In this document: piece after piece, positions 8,683 to 16,667 of the stretch
Layout: each line of letters starts with the position of its first letter
How positions within the stretch are numbered: the first letter of the stretch is position 1
NCBI GenBank assembly: GCA_021201315.1
Contig: JAJQFG010000126.1
Span: 1-33,671 of the forward strand
DNA length: 33,671 bases
Reading direction: 5' to 3'
Source: Erysipelotrichaceae bacterium
Lineage (GTDB): Bacteria > Bacillota_I > Bacilli_A > Erysipelotrichales > Coprobacillaceae
Notes under the pieces: generated by a model
Told to the model about the DNA's origin: nothing
What the model saw: the letters and a program-made list of their open reading frames with translations, nothing else
Database searches by the model: none
Program-made: the position numbers and the translations under genes

Positions 8683-9183
8683 ATGAATAACATACGTGAA
8701 ATATATACAAAGGCGATAGTAGCTAAAGGAAAAAAACTATCGAGAAATACGTATACATTTACTTTAACTCAATTACCTGATGAAATTTTAGGATGTTATG
8801 TAACCAATCATCATTATGAACCATTAATTAAAAATCATAATCCAAAAATTAAAGGTACATTTGATATTCATGTTTGGTATAATTATCATGATGAAAAAGA
8901 TACGATTGTAGATAAATATCAAATCTCATATAATGATGATATGCAGGTTTCTAAAAAAGATAATCGTGACTTTGAGGATGATGATACTTTAAAAGCACGA
9001 TGTCTACAAAAACCAAAATGTATATCAACTACATTCGATAGTCAAACTATCAATATTGAAATTGAAAAAGAAATGCTACTAGAAATCAGTGGCGAAACAT
9101 GTATCAAAGTCGAAGTCAAAAATGAAGACGAAGCTTGGGATGATTTCTTGGATAACGAAATCAATCCCAACTTTATTAAATAG
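8683..9183 (+). CDS. cotE: Spore coat morphogenetic protein CotE-like
   Basis: In Bacillus, CotE is the morphogenetic protein that organises the outer spore coat in the mother cell. This 166-residue protein lines up along its whole length with B. subtilis CotE (about 181 residues, from memory): an opening REI-TKA-VAKG segment, ILGCYVTNHHYEP, then IHVWYNYHDEKDT, the LQKP-C segment and an acidic tail ending INPNFIK. It lies just upstream of mutS, with one HAD gene between, as cotE lies beside mutS in Bacillus. No signal peptide or membrane segment is visible. GAGGTG precedes the ATG. Presence of this gene is one of two independent signs that the organism forms spores. Confidence 0.85.
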   Translation: MNNIREIYTKAIVAKGKKLSRNTYTFTLTQLPDEILGCYVTNHHYEPLIKNHNPKIKGTFDIHVWYNYHDEKDTIVDKYQISYNDDMQVSKKDNRDFEDDDTLKARCLQKPKCISTTFDSQTINIEIEKEMLLEISGETCIKVEVKNEDEAWDDFLDNEINPNFIK

Positions 9184-9191
9184 GAGACATT

Positions 9192-9962
9192 ATGTATCAA
9201 ATTATTTTTAGTGATGTGGATGGAACTTTACTTAATTCATCCCATGTCGTTACCCCAAAAACCAAAGAAGCTATTCAAAATTTAGAAGTACCATTTGTTA
9301 TTGTATCAGCACGAAGTCCTTCAGGTATTTATCCGATATTAAAAGACAATGATCTTCATTGTGCTATCATTGCATATAGTGGTGCACTTATATTAGATGA
9401 AGATGGACAAGTTTTATTTCATCAAGGAATCCAAAAATCAAAAGCTCAAGAAATCATTGATTTCATTGAACCATTGGATTGTTCTTGGTGTGCATATTCT
9501 ATGGATGAATGGATTGTTAAAGATAAAAATGATCCTAGAATTATCAATGAAGAAAATATTGTTAAAGCTTATGCCATGCAAGGAAACATAGATGATTTTA
9601 AAGATGATCAAATCAATAAAATACTATGTATTTGTAATCAGTCTCAAACCAATATTATCGAAAAAAAGCTTAAAGAAAAATTTCCTCAATATGCCATTGT
9701 TAAATCATCTAATATTCTTATTGAAATCATGCATCAAGGAATTAATAAAGCAACTGCAATTGAAAGATTATGTGATATATGGCATATAGATATCAATAGT
9801 ACCTTGGCTTTTGGTGATAATTATAATGATTATGAGATGTTAAAAGCATGTGGTAAAGGTATACTAATGGGAAATGCACCTGATGATTTAAAAAAAGTGT
9901 TTGATGATATTACTTTAGATAACGATCATGATGGTATCTATGAGGCATTAAAAAGCAAATGA
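9192..9962 (+). CDS. Cof-type HAD-superfamily hydrolase
   Basis: A 256-residue haloacid-dehalogenase-type phosphatase of the Cof/YwtE-like subgroup (large C2-type cap), probably dephosphorylating sugar phosphates, FMN or similar small molecules. Motif I is FSDVDGTLL with nucleophile D8 and acid/base D10; motif II is the serine in IVSARS; motif III lysine is probably the one in GINKATAI; motif IV is GDNYND with D209. All catalytic elements are present. It lies between cotE and mutS, 8 bases after cotE, with its own TAGGAGA site, and ends in a strong terminator, so cotE and this gene form one unit separated from mutS. Its substrate and any tie to sporulation are unknown. Confidence 0.9.
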   Translation: MYQIIFSDVDGTLLNSSHVVTPKTKEAIQNLEVPFVIVSARSPSGIYPILKDNDLHCAIIAYSGALILDEDGQVLFHQGIQKSKAQEIIDFIEPLDCSWCAYSMDEWIVKDKNDPRIINEENIVKAYAMQGNIDDFKDDQINKILCICNQSQTNIIEKKLKEKFPQYAIVKSSNILIEIMHQGINKATAIERLCDIWHIDINSTLAFGDNYNDYEMLKACGKGILMGNAPDDLKKVFDDITLDNDHDGIYEALKSK

Positions 9963-9976
9963 TTCATTTGCTTTTT
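9950..9976 (+). terminator. Intrinsic terminator after HAD gene
   Basis: Perfect 12-bp stem, left arm 9950-9961 and right arm 9965-9976, ATT loop; the right arm ends in five T. The TGA stop spans the end of the left arm and the loop. The A-run at the foot of the left arm would also allow termination on the opposite strand. Confidence 0.85.
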
Positions 9977-9992
9977 AAATAGTCATAATTTA

Positions 9993-10001
9993 TGTTATAA
10001 T
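9993..10001 (+). promoter_or_regulatory. Extended -10 promoter for mutS
   Basis: TGTTATAAT: a perfect TATAAT with an upstream TG. The -35 region (TTTTAA at 17-base spacing) is poor and overlaps the tail of the previous terminator. The leader to ATG 10025 is about 17 bases. Confidence 0.65.
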
Positions 10002-10024
10002 AGGGCGGATGATGAGGTGATAAG

Positions 10025-12514
10025 ATGAAAGAAAAATATTCGCCAATGATGATGCAATATTTGAAAATAAAAGAAGAAAATAAAGATTCTATAGTGATGT
10101 TTCGCTTAGGGGATTTTTATGAAATGTTTTTTGATGATGCGATTCTTGTATCTAAAGCATTGGATTTAGCTTTAACAGGTAAAAATGCTGGTGCTAAGGA
10201 ACGTGTACCTATGTGTGGTGTTCCTTATCATTCAGTAAGTGGTTATATTCAAAGATTGATTGATTTAGGACATAAAGTAGCCATTGTTGAACAATTGAGC
10301 GAACCTGGTAAAAAAGGAATTGTGGAAAGAGGTGTTGTTCAAATTATTACACCTGGGACGATTATGGATGATTCTTTAAATGAAAAAAGGAATAATTATA
10401 TCGGTGCTTTAGGGGTTTTTGATTTTAATTATACACTTTCTTATTGTGATATTTCGACAGGTGAGTTTTATGTTATCAATATAGATAAGAAGGAGCATTT
10501 ATTAAAGAATCAAATTGAATCATTGGGTTTAAAAGAAATAGTAGTGATGGATGAAAATATCACCTTTGATCATATTTTTGTATCTTATTATCAAAATGAT
10601 AAATTTAATGATGCTTATAAAAAATTATTTGAAAATATAACAGATTTAAAACAAATCAAAATATGTTCTTTATTATTAAACTATATGTTAGAAACACAAA
10701 AAAGAGAACTAGGACATATACAAGCTATTATCGAAGTGAATACTGAAGACTATATTTATATGGATTCTTATACTAAAAAGTCTTTAGAATTGGTTAAAAC
10801 AAGTGATCATGAATATTATGGGACTCTACAATGGCTATTAGATGATACAAAATCTGCTATGGGTGGAAGATTACTTAGACAATGGATTGAAAGACCACTG
10901 ATTAATCAAGAAAAAATAGAAAAAAGAATGGATATTATTCAAATATTCTTAGATAATTTTATTGTTAGAGAAACGATTAAGGATATGATTAATGATATCT
11001 ATGATTTAGAAAAACTCGCAGCTCGTATTGCCTTTGGTAATGTCAATACTAGAGATTTGAAATGGATTGGAGCTTCTTTAAAAGTTATTCCTGAATTAAA
11101 ACATCAACTATTAGCTTTAAATCAAGCTTATACGAATGAATTAGCTGAACAATTGGTTGATTTATCTCATATTACTTCACTGATTGATGAGGCTATTGTT
11201 GATAATCCACCATTAGTGATTAAAGAAGGTGGCATTATTAAAGATGGCTATAATGAAGAATTGGATGAATTACGCTATATTAAGGAAAATGGTAAACAAT
11301 GGTTAAGTGATTTCGAGATTAAAGAAAGAGAAAGAACAGGTATTAAAGGTTTAAAAATAGGCTATAATCGTGTCTTTGGCTATTATATTGAAGTAACAAA
11401 AAGTTATTTACCACTTGTAAAAGATGAATTCCAATATACCAGAAAACAAAGTATATCTAATGCTGAAAGATTTGTAACACCAGAACTGAAAGAGATGGAA
11501 GCTAAAATACTAAGTGCGAATGAACGTAGTCAAGCTTTAGAATATGAAATTTTTGTAGGTATTAGAGAAACAATCAAAAAAGATGTTCATCTTATTCAAG
11601 ATGTTGCATCTGTTGTTGCTCAAATTGATGTCTATCGATCTTTAGCTTCAAAGGCCAGTCTTAATGGCTATGTTAGACCAACATTCAATTATGAACATAA
11701 AGTTGACATTGTGAATGGACGTCATGGTGTGATAGAACAAGCTATTTACAGGCAAAAGTATGTTCCTAATGACTTACATATGGAAAATGAATCAATTTTA
11801 ATGATTACAGGACCAAATATGGGTGGTAAATCTACCTACATGCGTCAAATTGCTTTAACTGTTATTATGGCGCAAATAGGTTCATTTGTTCCTTGTGACA
11901 GTGCTAATTTACCTATCTTTGATCAAATCTTTACCCGTATTGGTGCTAGTGATGATTTAATTAGTGGTCAATCAACATTTATGGTAGAAATGATTGAAGC
12001 TAATAATGCTTTAAGATATGCCACACAAGATTCACTCATTATCTTTGATGAAATTGGTCGAGGTACAGCCACATTTGATGGTATGGCCATTGCTCAATCA
12101 ATGATTGAATATATCGCAACTAAAATCAAATGTATCACATTATTTTCAACCCATTATCATGAACTAACAATGATGGATCCTTCTTTTCATATTCAAAACG
12201 TTCATGCTAGTGCTGATATTGAAAACGAACAAATTGTTTTCTTATATAAAATTAAACCAGGTCGTAGTCAACGTTCCTATGGTATTAATGTTGCAAAACT
12301 AGCTAAATTACCACAAGAAGTCATTGATCGTTCAAAAGTAATCCTCAATGATTTAGAAAACAATACCATAGAAAAAACAATTAGTGAATCTAAAGAAGTA
12401 GAATATATTGAAAAAGAAAGTGCAGTGGAAAAAGCCTTGGCTCATATTGATCCAATGACTTTATCACCACTTGATGCACTTAGTACCTTAATAGAACTAA
12501 AAAAATTATTATGA
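10025..12514 (+). CDS. mutS: DNA mismatch repair protein MutS
   Basis: Recognises base mismatches and small loops and, after ATP binding, recruits MutL. The 829-residue length is normal for MutS1. The N-terminal mismatch-recognition motif is GDFYEMF (F31-x-E33), then the connector, lever and clamp regions, and the ABC-type ATPase with Walker A GPNMGGKST from G596, Walker B LIIFDEIGRGT and the STHYHEL switch segment. A helix-turn-helix dimerisation tail follows. GAGGTGAT precedes the ATG. The stop TGA overlaps the mutL ribosome site, so mutS and mutL are one operon and probably translationally coupled. All catalytic motifs are intact. Confidence 0.97.
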   Translation: MKEKYSPMMMQYLKIKEENKDSIVMFRLGDFYEMFFDDAILVSKALDLALTGKNAGAKERVPMCGVPYHSVSGYIQRLIDLGHKVAIVEQLSEPGKKGIVERGVVQIITPGTIMDDSLNEKRNNYIGALGVFDFNYTLSYCDISTGEFYVINIDKKEHLLKNQIESLGLKEIVVMDENITFDHIFVSYYQNDKFNDAYKKLFENITDLKQIKICSLLLNYMLETQKRELGHIQAIIEVNTEDYIYMDSYTKKSLELVKTSDHEYYGTLQWLLDDTKSAMGGRLLRQWIERPLINQEKIEKRMDIIQIFLDNFIVRETIKDMINDIYDLEKLAARIAFGNVNTRDLKWIGASLKVIPELKHQLLALNQAYTNELAEQLVDLSHITSLIDEAIVDNPPLVIKEGGIIKDGYNEELDELRYIKENGKQWLSDFEIKERERTGIKGLKIGYNRVFGYYIEVTKSYLPLVKDEFQYTRKQSISNAERFVTPELKEMEAKILSANERSQALEYEIFVGIRETIKKDVHLIQDVASVVAQIDVYRSLASKASLNGYVRPTFNYEHKVDIVNGRHGVIEQAIYRQKYVPNDLHMENESILMITGPNMGGKSTYMRQIALTVIMAQIGSFVPCDSANLPIFDQIFTRIGASDDLISGQSTFMVEMIEANNALRYATQDSLIIFDEIGRGTATFDGMAIAQSMIEYIATKIKCITLFSTHYHELTMMDPSFHIQNVHASADIENEQIVFLYKIKPGRSQRSYGINVAKLAKLPQEVIDRSKVILNDLENNTIEKTISESKEVEYIEKESAVEKALAHIDPMTLSPLDALSTLIELKKLL

Positions 12515-12527
12515 GGAGGATTCAATT
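12514..12527 (+). promoter_or_regulatory. mutL ribosome site and ATT start codon
   Basis: AGGAGG at 12514-12519 is followed after five bases by ATT (12525-12527) in the mutL frame. A TTG at 12526 overlaps it by two bases but is in another frame that stops after six codons. This placement decides the start, because it is the exact position of the conserved MutL methionine. Confidence 0.7.
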
Positions 12528-14306
12528 GCTAAAATTAAACAATTAGATGACAATCTTATCAATAAAATAGCAGCTGGAGAAGTAGTTGAAAGGCCAGCTA
12601 ATGTCATTAAGGAACTTGTAGAAAATGCAATTGATGCGCATGCTTCTAGAATAGAAATAGCAGTTATTGAAGGTGGCTTTCAAAGTATGAAAGTGACAGA
12701 TAATGGTGATGGGATGGAAAGTGTTGATGCAAGGCTCTGTTTTATGCGACATGCTACCAGCAAGATTAAAGATGATAATGATTTATTCAATATCATGACC
12801 CTTGGTTTTCGCGGTGAAGCCATACCTTCAATTGCTTCAGTTAGTCATTTTAACCTACAGACATCTACTGGCAACAAAGGTATACAAATAGACTATGAAT
12901 TCGGTAAATTCATTGATGAAAAAATATCTGATTACCCTAAAGGAACAACTATTACAGTAACCAAACTCTTTCAAAACGTTCCTGCTAGACTCAAATATCT
13001 CAAATCAGTCAATAGTGAATTTTCACAAATTCAAAGAGTTGTTGAACGTATATCTTTAGCTTATCCAAATATTGCTTTTAGGCTTTATCATAACGAAAGA
13101 CAAATATTTCAAACGAATGGACAAGGTAATCTTTTAGAAGTTATTGCCAGTATGTATGGACTTACAACAGCTAAAAACATGATACCAGTACACATTGAAA
13201 ACGATGAATTTATCATCGATGGCTATATCTCTAAAATAGATACCAATCGAGCTACAAAAGCTAATATTATAACACTTGTCAATCATCGTTATGTCAAAAA
13301 CTATATGAGCATCAATGCTATTAATAATGCCTATCGTGCTTATTTAGCTGATAATCGCTATCCAATAGCTGTTGTAAATATTCAAGTAGACCCTTATTTA
13401 GTTGATGTCAATGTACATCCATCAAAACTAGAAGTCAGATTTTCTAAAGAATATGAACTAAAAACACTCATTGAACAAGGTATAACTGATTCCTTAAAAC
13501 AAGTCAATCTAACATATCAACAAAAAAATAAGGAAACCGAAAAAGAAAAACCAAAATCTGAACAATTATCATTTGTATTAGAAGAAACATCATCTTCAGA
13601 AATTATCCAACCACAAACCACACAACATATTATCAAAGAAGAAACCACACCTTATCAAGAAACCATATCTATTGAAAAAATAGATAACTACCAACCACAA
13701 AAGCAAGTTGAAACACTCAAACCAATCAAAGAAAAAATCTATGCCAAAGCTCAAATACATGGTACATATATGATTGGTGAAAACGAAAAAGGTATGTATC
13801 TATGTGATCAACATGCTGCTCAAGAAAGAATCAATTATGAATACTATAAAGCAAAATATGCTAATCTAGATTTAACTATGCAACCACTTATTGTACCATT
13901 ACAATTAGAATATCCATTAAGTGATTTTATGCTGATAGAAGAAAGAAAAGAACTATTAGAACAGGTGGGTATTCATTTAGAGGTTTTTGGCGAACATGGT
14001 TATATTGTTAGGAGTTTACCTTTGTGGATGAAAAATATTGATGAAAATATTTTTATAGATGAGATGATACAAGAGGTTTTACATAATAATAACTTGGATG
14101 TTATCGCAATGCAAGAATATGCAATTGCTACCCTTAGTTGTAAAGCTTCTGTTAAAGGAAATACTTATTTAACCATGAATGACATGCAAACGATTTTTGA
14201 TAATTTGATGCGTTGTGATAATCCTTATGTTTGTCCTCATGGTAGACCAACATTAATCTTTTATAGTGATTATGAATTAGAAAAATTATTTAAGAGGGTG
14301 ATTTAA
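12525..14306 (+). CDS. mutL: DNA mismatch repair endonuclease MutL, apparent ATT start
   Basis: Mismatch-repair GHKL ATPase and nicking endonuclease, partner of MutS; 593 residues. The sequence matching family N-termini (IAKIKQLDDNLINKIAAGEV) begins exactly at ATT 12525, five bases after AGGAGG (12514-12519). No in-frame ATG, GTG or TTG lies between the preceding stop codon (12498) and codon 55. Beginning at ATG 12687 would remove catalytic E30 and Mg-binding N34 (ELVENAIDA), leaving only the DNGDG box at 59-63, so it would be inactive. The C-terminal endonuclease motif DQHAAQERINYE, a clamp-binding-like QPLIVP segment and late SCKASVKG and CPHGRP metal-site motifs are intact. Alternatives are a lost G after a TTG start, or a sequencing error. 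Confidence 0.93.
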   Translation: MAKIKQLDDNLINKIAAGEVVERPANVIKELVENAIDAHASRIEIAVIEGGFQSMKVTDNGDGMESVDARLCFMRHATSKIKDDNDLFNIMTLGFRGEAIPSIASVSHFNLQTSTGNKGIQIDYEFGKFIDEKISDYPKGTTITVTKLFQNVPARLKYLKSVNSEFSQIQRVVERISLAYPNIAFRLYHNERQIFQTNGQGNLLEVIASMYGLTTAKNMIPVHIENDEFIIDGYISKIDTNRATKANIITLVNHRYVKNYMSINAINNAYRAYLADNRYPIAVVNIQVDPYLVDVNVHPSKLEVRFSKEYELKTLIEQGITDSLKQVNLTYQQKNKETEKEKPKSEQLSFVLEETSSSEIIQPQTTQHIIKEETTPYQETISIEKIDNYQPQKQVETLKPIKEKIYAKAQIHGTYMIGENEKGMYLCDQHAAQERINYEYYKAKYANLDLTMQPLIVPLQLEYPLSDFMLIEERKELLEQVGIHLEVFGEHGYIVRSLPLWMKNIDENIFIDEMIQEVLHNNNLDVIAMQEYAIATLSCKASVKGNTYLTMNDMQTIFDNLMRCDNPYVCPHGRPTLIFYSDYELEKLFKRVI

Positions 14307-14665
14307 TGAGAAAAAGCTTTGGTGATTTATTGATTGAATTTATATTAGGAGCAGCTGTTATTTTGATTGTATCTTATATGTTTCCTGGAGTTTATGTGAA
14401 AAACTTTACAGTGGCATTTTTGATTGCAGTGATTTTAGCTATCTTAAATACATTTGTTAAACCTATATTAACAGTTATAGCTTTACCTTTTACGATTTTA
14501 ACCTTAGGATTGTTTCAATTAATTATTAATGGTTTTGTTTTGTCTTTAGCTGAAGTGATTTTAGCACCTGATTTTTATATTTCTTCATTTTCATTGACCA
14601 TTATTATTTCTTTGGCTATTAGTTTATTTTATAGTATTTTAGGAATAGGAAATCTCAATGAATAA
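14306..14665 (+). CDS. YvlD/phage-holin-4-family integral membrane protein
   Basis: A 119-residue membrane protein with four predicted hydrophobic helices (about residues 9-27, 33-52, 56-80 and 90-113) and the characteristic AILNTFVKPILTVIALPFTILTLGLF stretch in the middle (split here: AILNTFVKPIL, then TVIALPFTILTLG). This matches the small-protein family often labelled phage holin family 4 or YvlD, which in Firmicutes is chromosomal and not phage-derived; its role is unclear, possibly in the envelope. The start ATG overlaps the mutL TAA by one base, and its end overlaps miaA by eight, so it belongs to the mutS-mutL-miaA operon. No phage genes are nearby. Confidence 0.8.
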   Translation: MRKSFGDLLIEFILGAAVILIVSYMFPGVYVKNFTVAFLIAVILAILNTFVKPILTVIALPFTILTLGLFQLIINGFVLSLAEVILAPDFYISSFSLTIIISLAISLFYSILGIGNLNE

Positions 14666-15563
14666 GGTATTAGTTGTTATTGGACCAACCAGTGTTGGTA
14701 AAACAAAAATGGGTGTAGAGCTCGCCAAAGCTTTAAATGGCGAAGTTATTAGTGGTGATTCTATGCAAATCTATAAGCATATGGATATTGGTACAGCAAA
14801 AGTTACAGTAGATGAAATGGAAGGTATCAAACATCATTTGATTGATATTATTGAACCAACACAATCATTTAGTGTTAAAGATTTTCAAGATGAAGTTAGA
14901 TCAAAAATAGATGATATTACTTCTAGAAATAAATTACCTATTATTGTTGGTGGTACAGGTTTATATATCAAAGGTGCACTTTACGACTATACCTTTAGTG
15001 AAACTCAAACTAAACATGAAGAATACAAAGAAAAGTTTAAAGACTATACCAATGAACAACTGCATAACTACTTAAAAACCTTTGATGAAAAATCAGCCTC
15101 AGAACTTCATCCCAACAATCGTCAACGTATCTTGCGTGCTATTGAAATCTATGAAACCACAGGTACAACCAAAAGTGACATTCATGCTACGCAACAACAT
15201 ATATGTCTATATGACGCTTTCTTTATAGGCTTAACACTTGATCGTGACATACTCTATCAACGTATCAATAAACGTGTAGATATCATGATAAAAAATGGCT
15301 TAGAAGAAGAAGTTACTTCTTTATATCAACAAGGCCTTACAAAAGACTATCAAAGTATGAAAGCCATTGGCTATAAAGAATGGTTTGATTATTTTGAAGG
15401 CAATCAATCTAAAGATGAAGTCATTGAACTCATCAAACAACATTCACGTCAATATGCTAAAAGACAATATACATGGTTTAAAAATCAATTTGATGTTCAT
15501 TGGTATGATGTCAATCTTCAAAATTTTAATGAAACAGTGAATAATGTATTAAGGGATGTTTAA
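14658..15563 (+). CDS. miaA: tRNA dimethylallyltransferase MiaA
   Basis: Adds a dimethylallyl group to the exocyclic amine of A37 in tRNAs reading UNN codons. The 301-residue length is typical. The P-loop is GPTSVGKT (residues 9-16), followed by SGDSMQIYKHMDIGTAK, the HHLIDI segment, the GGTGLYIKG motif, the RQRILRAIEI segment and, near the end, the substrate-tRNA-contact region SRQYAKRQYTWFK (all standard). It is the last gene of the mutS-mutL operon, starting within the previous gene, and is followed by a perfect hairpin. mutL-miaA linkage is common in Firmicutes and beyond, which agrees with the identification. Confidence 0.95.
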   Translation: MNKVLVVIGPTSVGKTKMGVELAKALNGEVISGDSMQIYKHMDIGTAKVTVDEMEGIKHHLIDIIEPTQSFSVKDFQDEVRSKIDDITSRNKLPIIVGGTGLYIKGALYDYTFSETQTKHEEYKEKFKDYTNEQLHNYLKTFDEKSASELHPNNRQRILRAIEIYETTGTTKSDIHATQQHICLYDAFFIGLTLDRDILYQRINKRVDIMIKNGLEEEVTSLYQQGLTKDYQSMKAIGYKEWFDYFEGNQSKDEVIELIKQHSRQYAKRQYTWFKNQFDVHWYDVNLQNFNETVNNVLRDV

Positions 15564-15576
15564 TAAACATCCCTTT
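15551..15576 (+). terminator. Hairpin terminator after miaA
   Basis: Perfect 11-bp stem AAGGGATGTTT/AAACATCCCTT (15551-15561 and 15565-15575) with AAT loop. The T-run is only three long, so efficiency is uncertain. The TAA stop lies at the top of the stem and in the loop. Confidence 0.65.
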
Positions 15577-15604
15577 CATAATTTCTGCTTATTTTGCATA
15601 AGAT
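15576..15604 (+). promoter_or_regulatory. Candidate sigma-E-type promoter for spoIIP
   Basis: TCATAAT (15576-15582), exactly 14 bases, then CATAAGAT (15597-15604). This matches the mother-cell sigma-E pattern (KMATATT, 14-15 bases, CATACAMT, from memory) at six of seven and six of eight positions. Transcription would begin near 15611, just before the AAGGAAGAG ribosome site. B. subtilis spoIIP is sigma-E dependent, in agreement. Confidence 0.45.
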
Positions 15605-15632
15605 ATGATGTAAGATGGAAAGGAAGAGATAA

Positions 15633-16325
15633 ATGAAAAGTAATCTTAAAATTGTTTTTAAAATCATCCTTATAACAATGATTATCTTCAATCTTCCAAT
15701 GTTAGAAGTTAAAAGTGAAACAATTGATACTAGTAAAGAAGTATCAACTCAAAGTAACGGAAAATCTATCTATATTTATAACACCCATCAAAGCGAAAAA
15801 TATGCAACAAACTCAGTCAAAGAAGGGAGCCGATATCTTATGCAATTATTACAACAAAAAGGGTACAGTGTAGACTATGAAACAACAGACTTCGAACTCT
15901 ATAAAACAACAAACAACATAGATTATTCATATTCCTATACTGTATCAAAAAAATATTTAAATATAGCATTATCCAATCATGGTACTTACGATTTAGTTAT
16001 AGATTTCCATCGAGATTCCATCGATAAATCATTATCTACATTAACTACTAATGATAAAAGTTATGCAAAATTGATGTTTGTGGTTGGAAAAGGTAGTGAA
16101 AATTATGAAACAGTCAATACAAGATGTGAAACATTAACTGATATGTTAAATGATAAGGTTGATGGAATATGTCGAGGTGTTTATCTTAAAAAGAACGATT
16201 ATAATCAAGGCGTGACTGATAATATGTTACTTATTGAAGTGGGTGCCAATGAAAACACATATGAAGAAGTTCAAAATTCTTTGCAAGTATTTGCATCAGT
16301 TATAGATGAGTATCTCAATTCATGA
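15633..16325 (+). CDS. spoIIP: SpoIIP-like sporulation engulfment hydrolase, short form
   Basis: In Bacillus and Clostridium, SpoIIP is a membrane-anchored amidase/endopeptidase that cuts peptidoglycan together with SpoIID during engulfment. This 230-residue protein has one N-terminal hydrophobic anchor or signal (about residues 7-24), then the SpoIIP landmarks: an HTH-x-SE-like motif IYNTHQSEKY (H52, E55), VIDFHRDS (H126, D128) and the late LIEVGANENTYEEVQNS block (E202). The catalytic domain therefore looks complete, but the protein is much shorter than the roughly 400 residues usual in Bacillus, lacking most of the N-terminal extension. AAGGAAGAG precedes the ATG. Its end overlaps a small membrane gene (ATGA), and a sigma-E-like promoter lies upstream. 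A related cortex-type amidase is the main alternative. Confidence 0.82.
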   Translation: MKSNLKIVFKIILITMIIFNLPMLEVKSETIDTSKEVSTQSNGKSIYIYNTHQSEKYATNSVKEGSRYLMQLLQQKGYSVDYETTDFELYKTTNNIDYSYSYTVSKKYLNIALSNHGTYDLVIDFHRDSIDKSLSTLTTNDKSYAKLMFVVGKGSENYETVNTRCETLTDMLNDKVDGICRGVYLKKNDYNQGVTDNMLLIEVGANENTYEEVQNSLQVFASVIDEYLNS

Positions 16326-16594
16326 AACAATTTTTAATTAATTTAGGATTGGTTATTTTTCTTATGTGTTTATTAACCATCTTTTTTGGTAATCATCAAG
16401 TAACTCAAACCATGTTTCAAAGAAGGATTGATACTTTTGAAGAAAGTGACATTATTTCTTCAAATTATATTACTATCTCAGATACAACTGATAATCACAT
16501 TTCTTCATTAGTTGGTATTATAAGTGAATATTGTATTTATATGATTGAATTTATAGGAGAATTATTTTCTAATTTTATAAGTCTTTTTTTATAG
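16322..16594 (+). CDS. Small membrane protein coupled to spoIIP, function unknown
   Basis: I do not recognise this 90-residue protein. It has a strong hydrophobic helix at about residues 5-23, a polar middle (about 24-58) rich in Ser, Thr and Asp, and a second hydrophobic stretch at about 60-89 running to the C-terminus, so both ends probably sit in the membrane. Its ATG overlaps the spoIIP stop as ATGA, with no good ribosome site of its own, which suggests expression by translational coupling with spoIIP and hence only during sporulation. That link is inferred from position. It could be a dedicated partner of the short SpoIIP. A terminator begins within its stop codon. Confidence 0.6.
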   Translation: MKQFLINLGLVIFLMCLLTIFFGNHQVTQTMFQRRIDTFEESDIISSNYITISDTTDNHISSLVGIISEYCIYMIEFIGELFSNFISLFL

Positions 16595-16621
16595 CAAGGA
16601 TTTGACGAATCTTTGCTTTTT
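16593..16621 (+). terminator. Intrinsic terminator after spoIIP unit
   Basis: A 10-bp stem, AGCAAGGATT (16593-16602) with AATCTTTGCT (16608-16617), containing one G-T pair, loop TGACG, followed by a T-run to 16621. The TAG stop overlaps the base of the stem. Confidence 0.8.
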
Positions 16622-16645
16622 CATTAGATATAATTATGATATAAT
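16618..16645 (+). promoter_or_regulatory. Promoter for the Sel1-repeat genes
   Basis: TTTTCA (16618-16623), 16 bases, then perfect TATAAT (16640-16645) with an upstream TGA extended element (16637-16639). The -35 overlaps the preceding terminator T-run. The leader is about 15 bases before ATG 16668. No promoter was found before the second Sel1 gene, so both are probably transcribed from here. Confidence 0.65.
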
Positions 16646-16667
16646 GACCGAAAAGGGGAGAAATACT

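Noticed and set aside
12543-12752. Minus-strand frame of 69 codons inside mutL
   Set aside because: It lies wholly opposite the conserved N-terminal coding part of mutL and has no ribosome site or recognisable protein.
14306-14665. Phage holin as a sign of a prophage
   Set aside because: The family is a widespread chromosomal membrane protein; no phage gene is near and it is embedded in the mutS-mutL-miaA operon.
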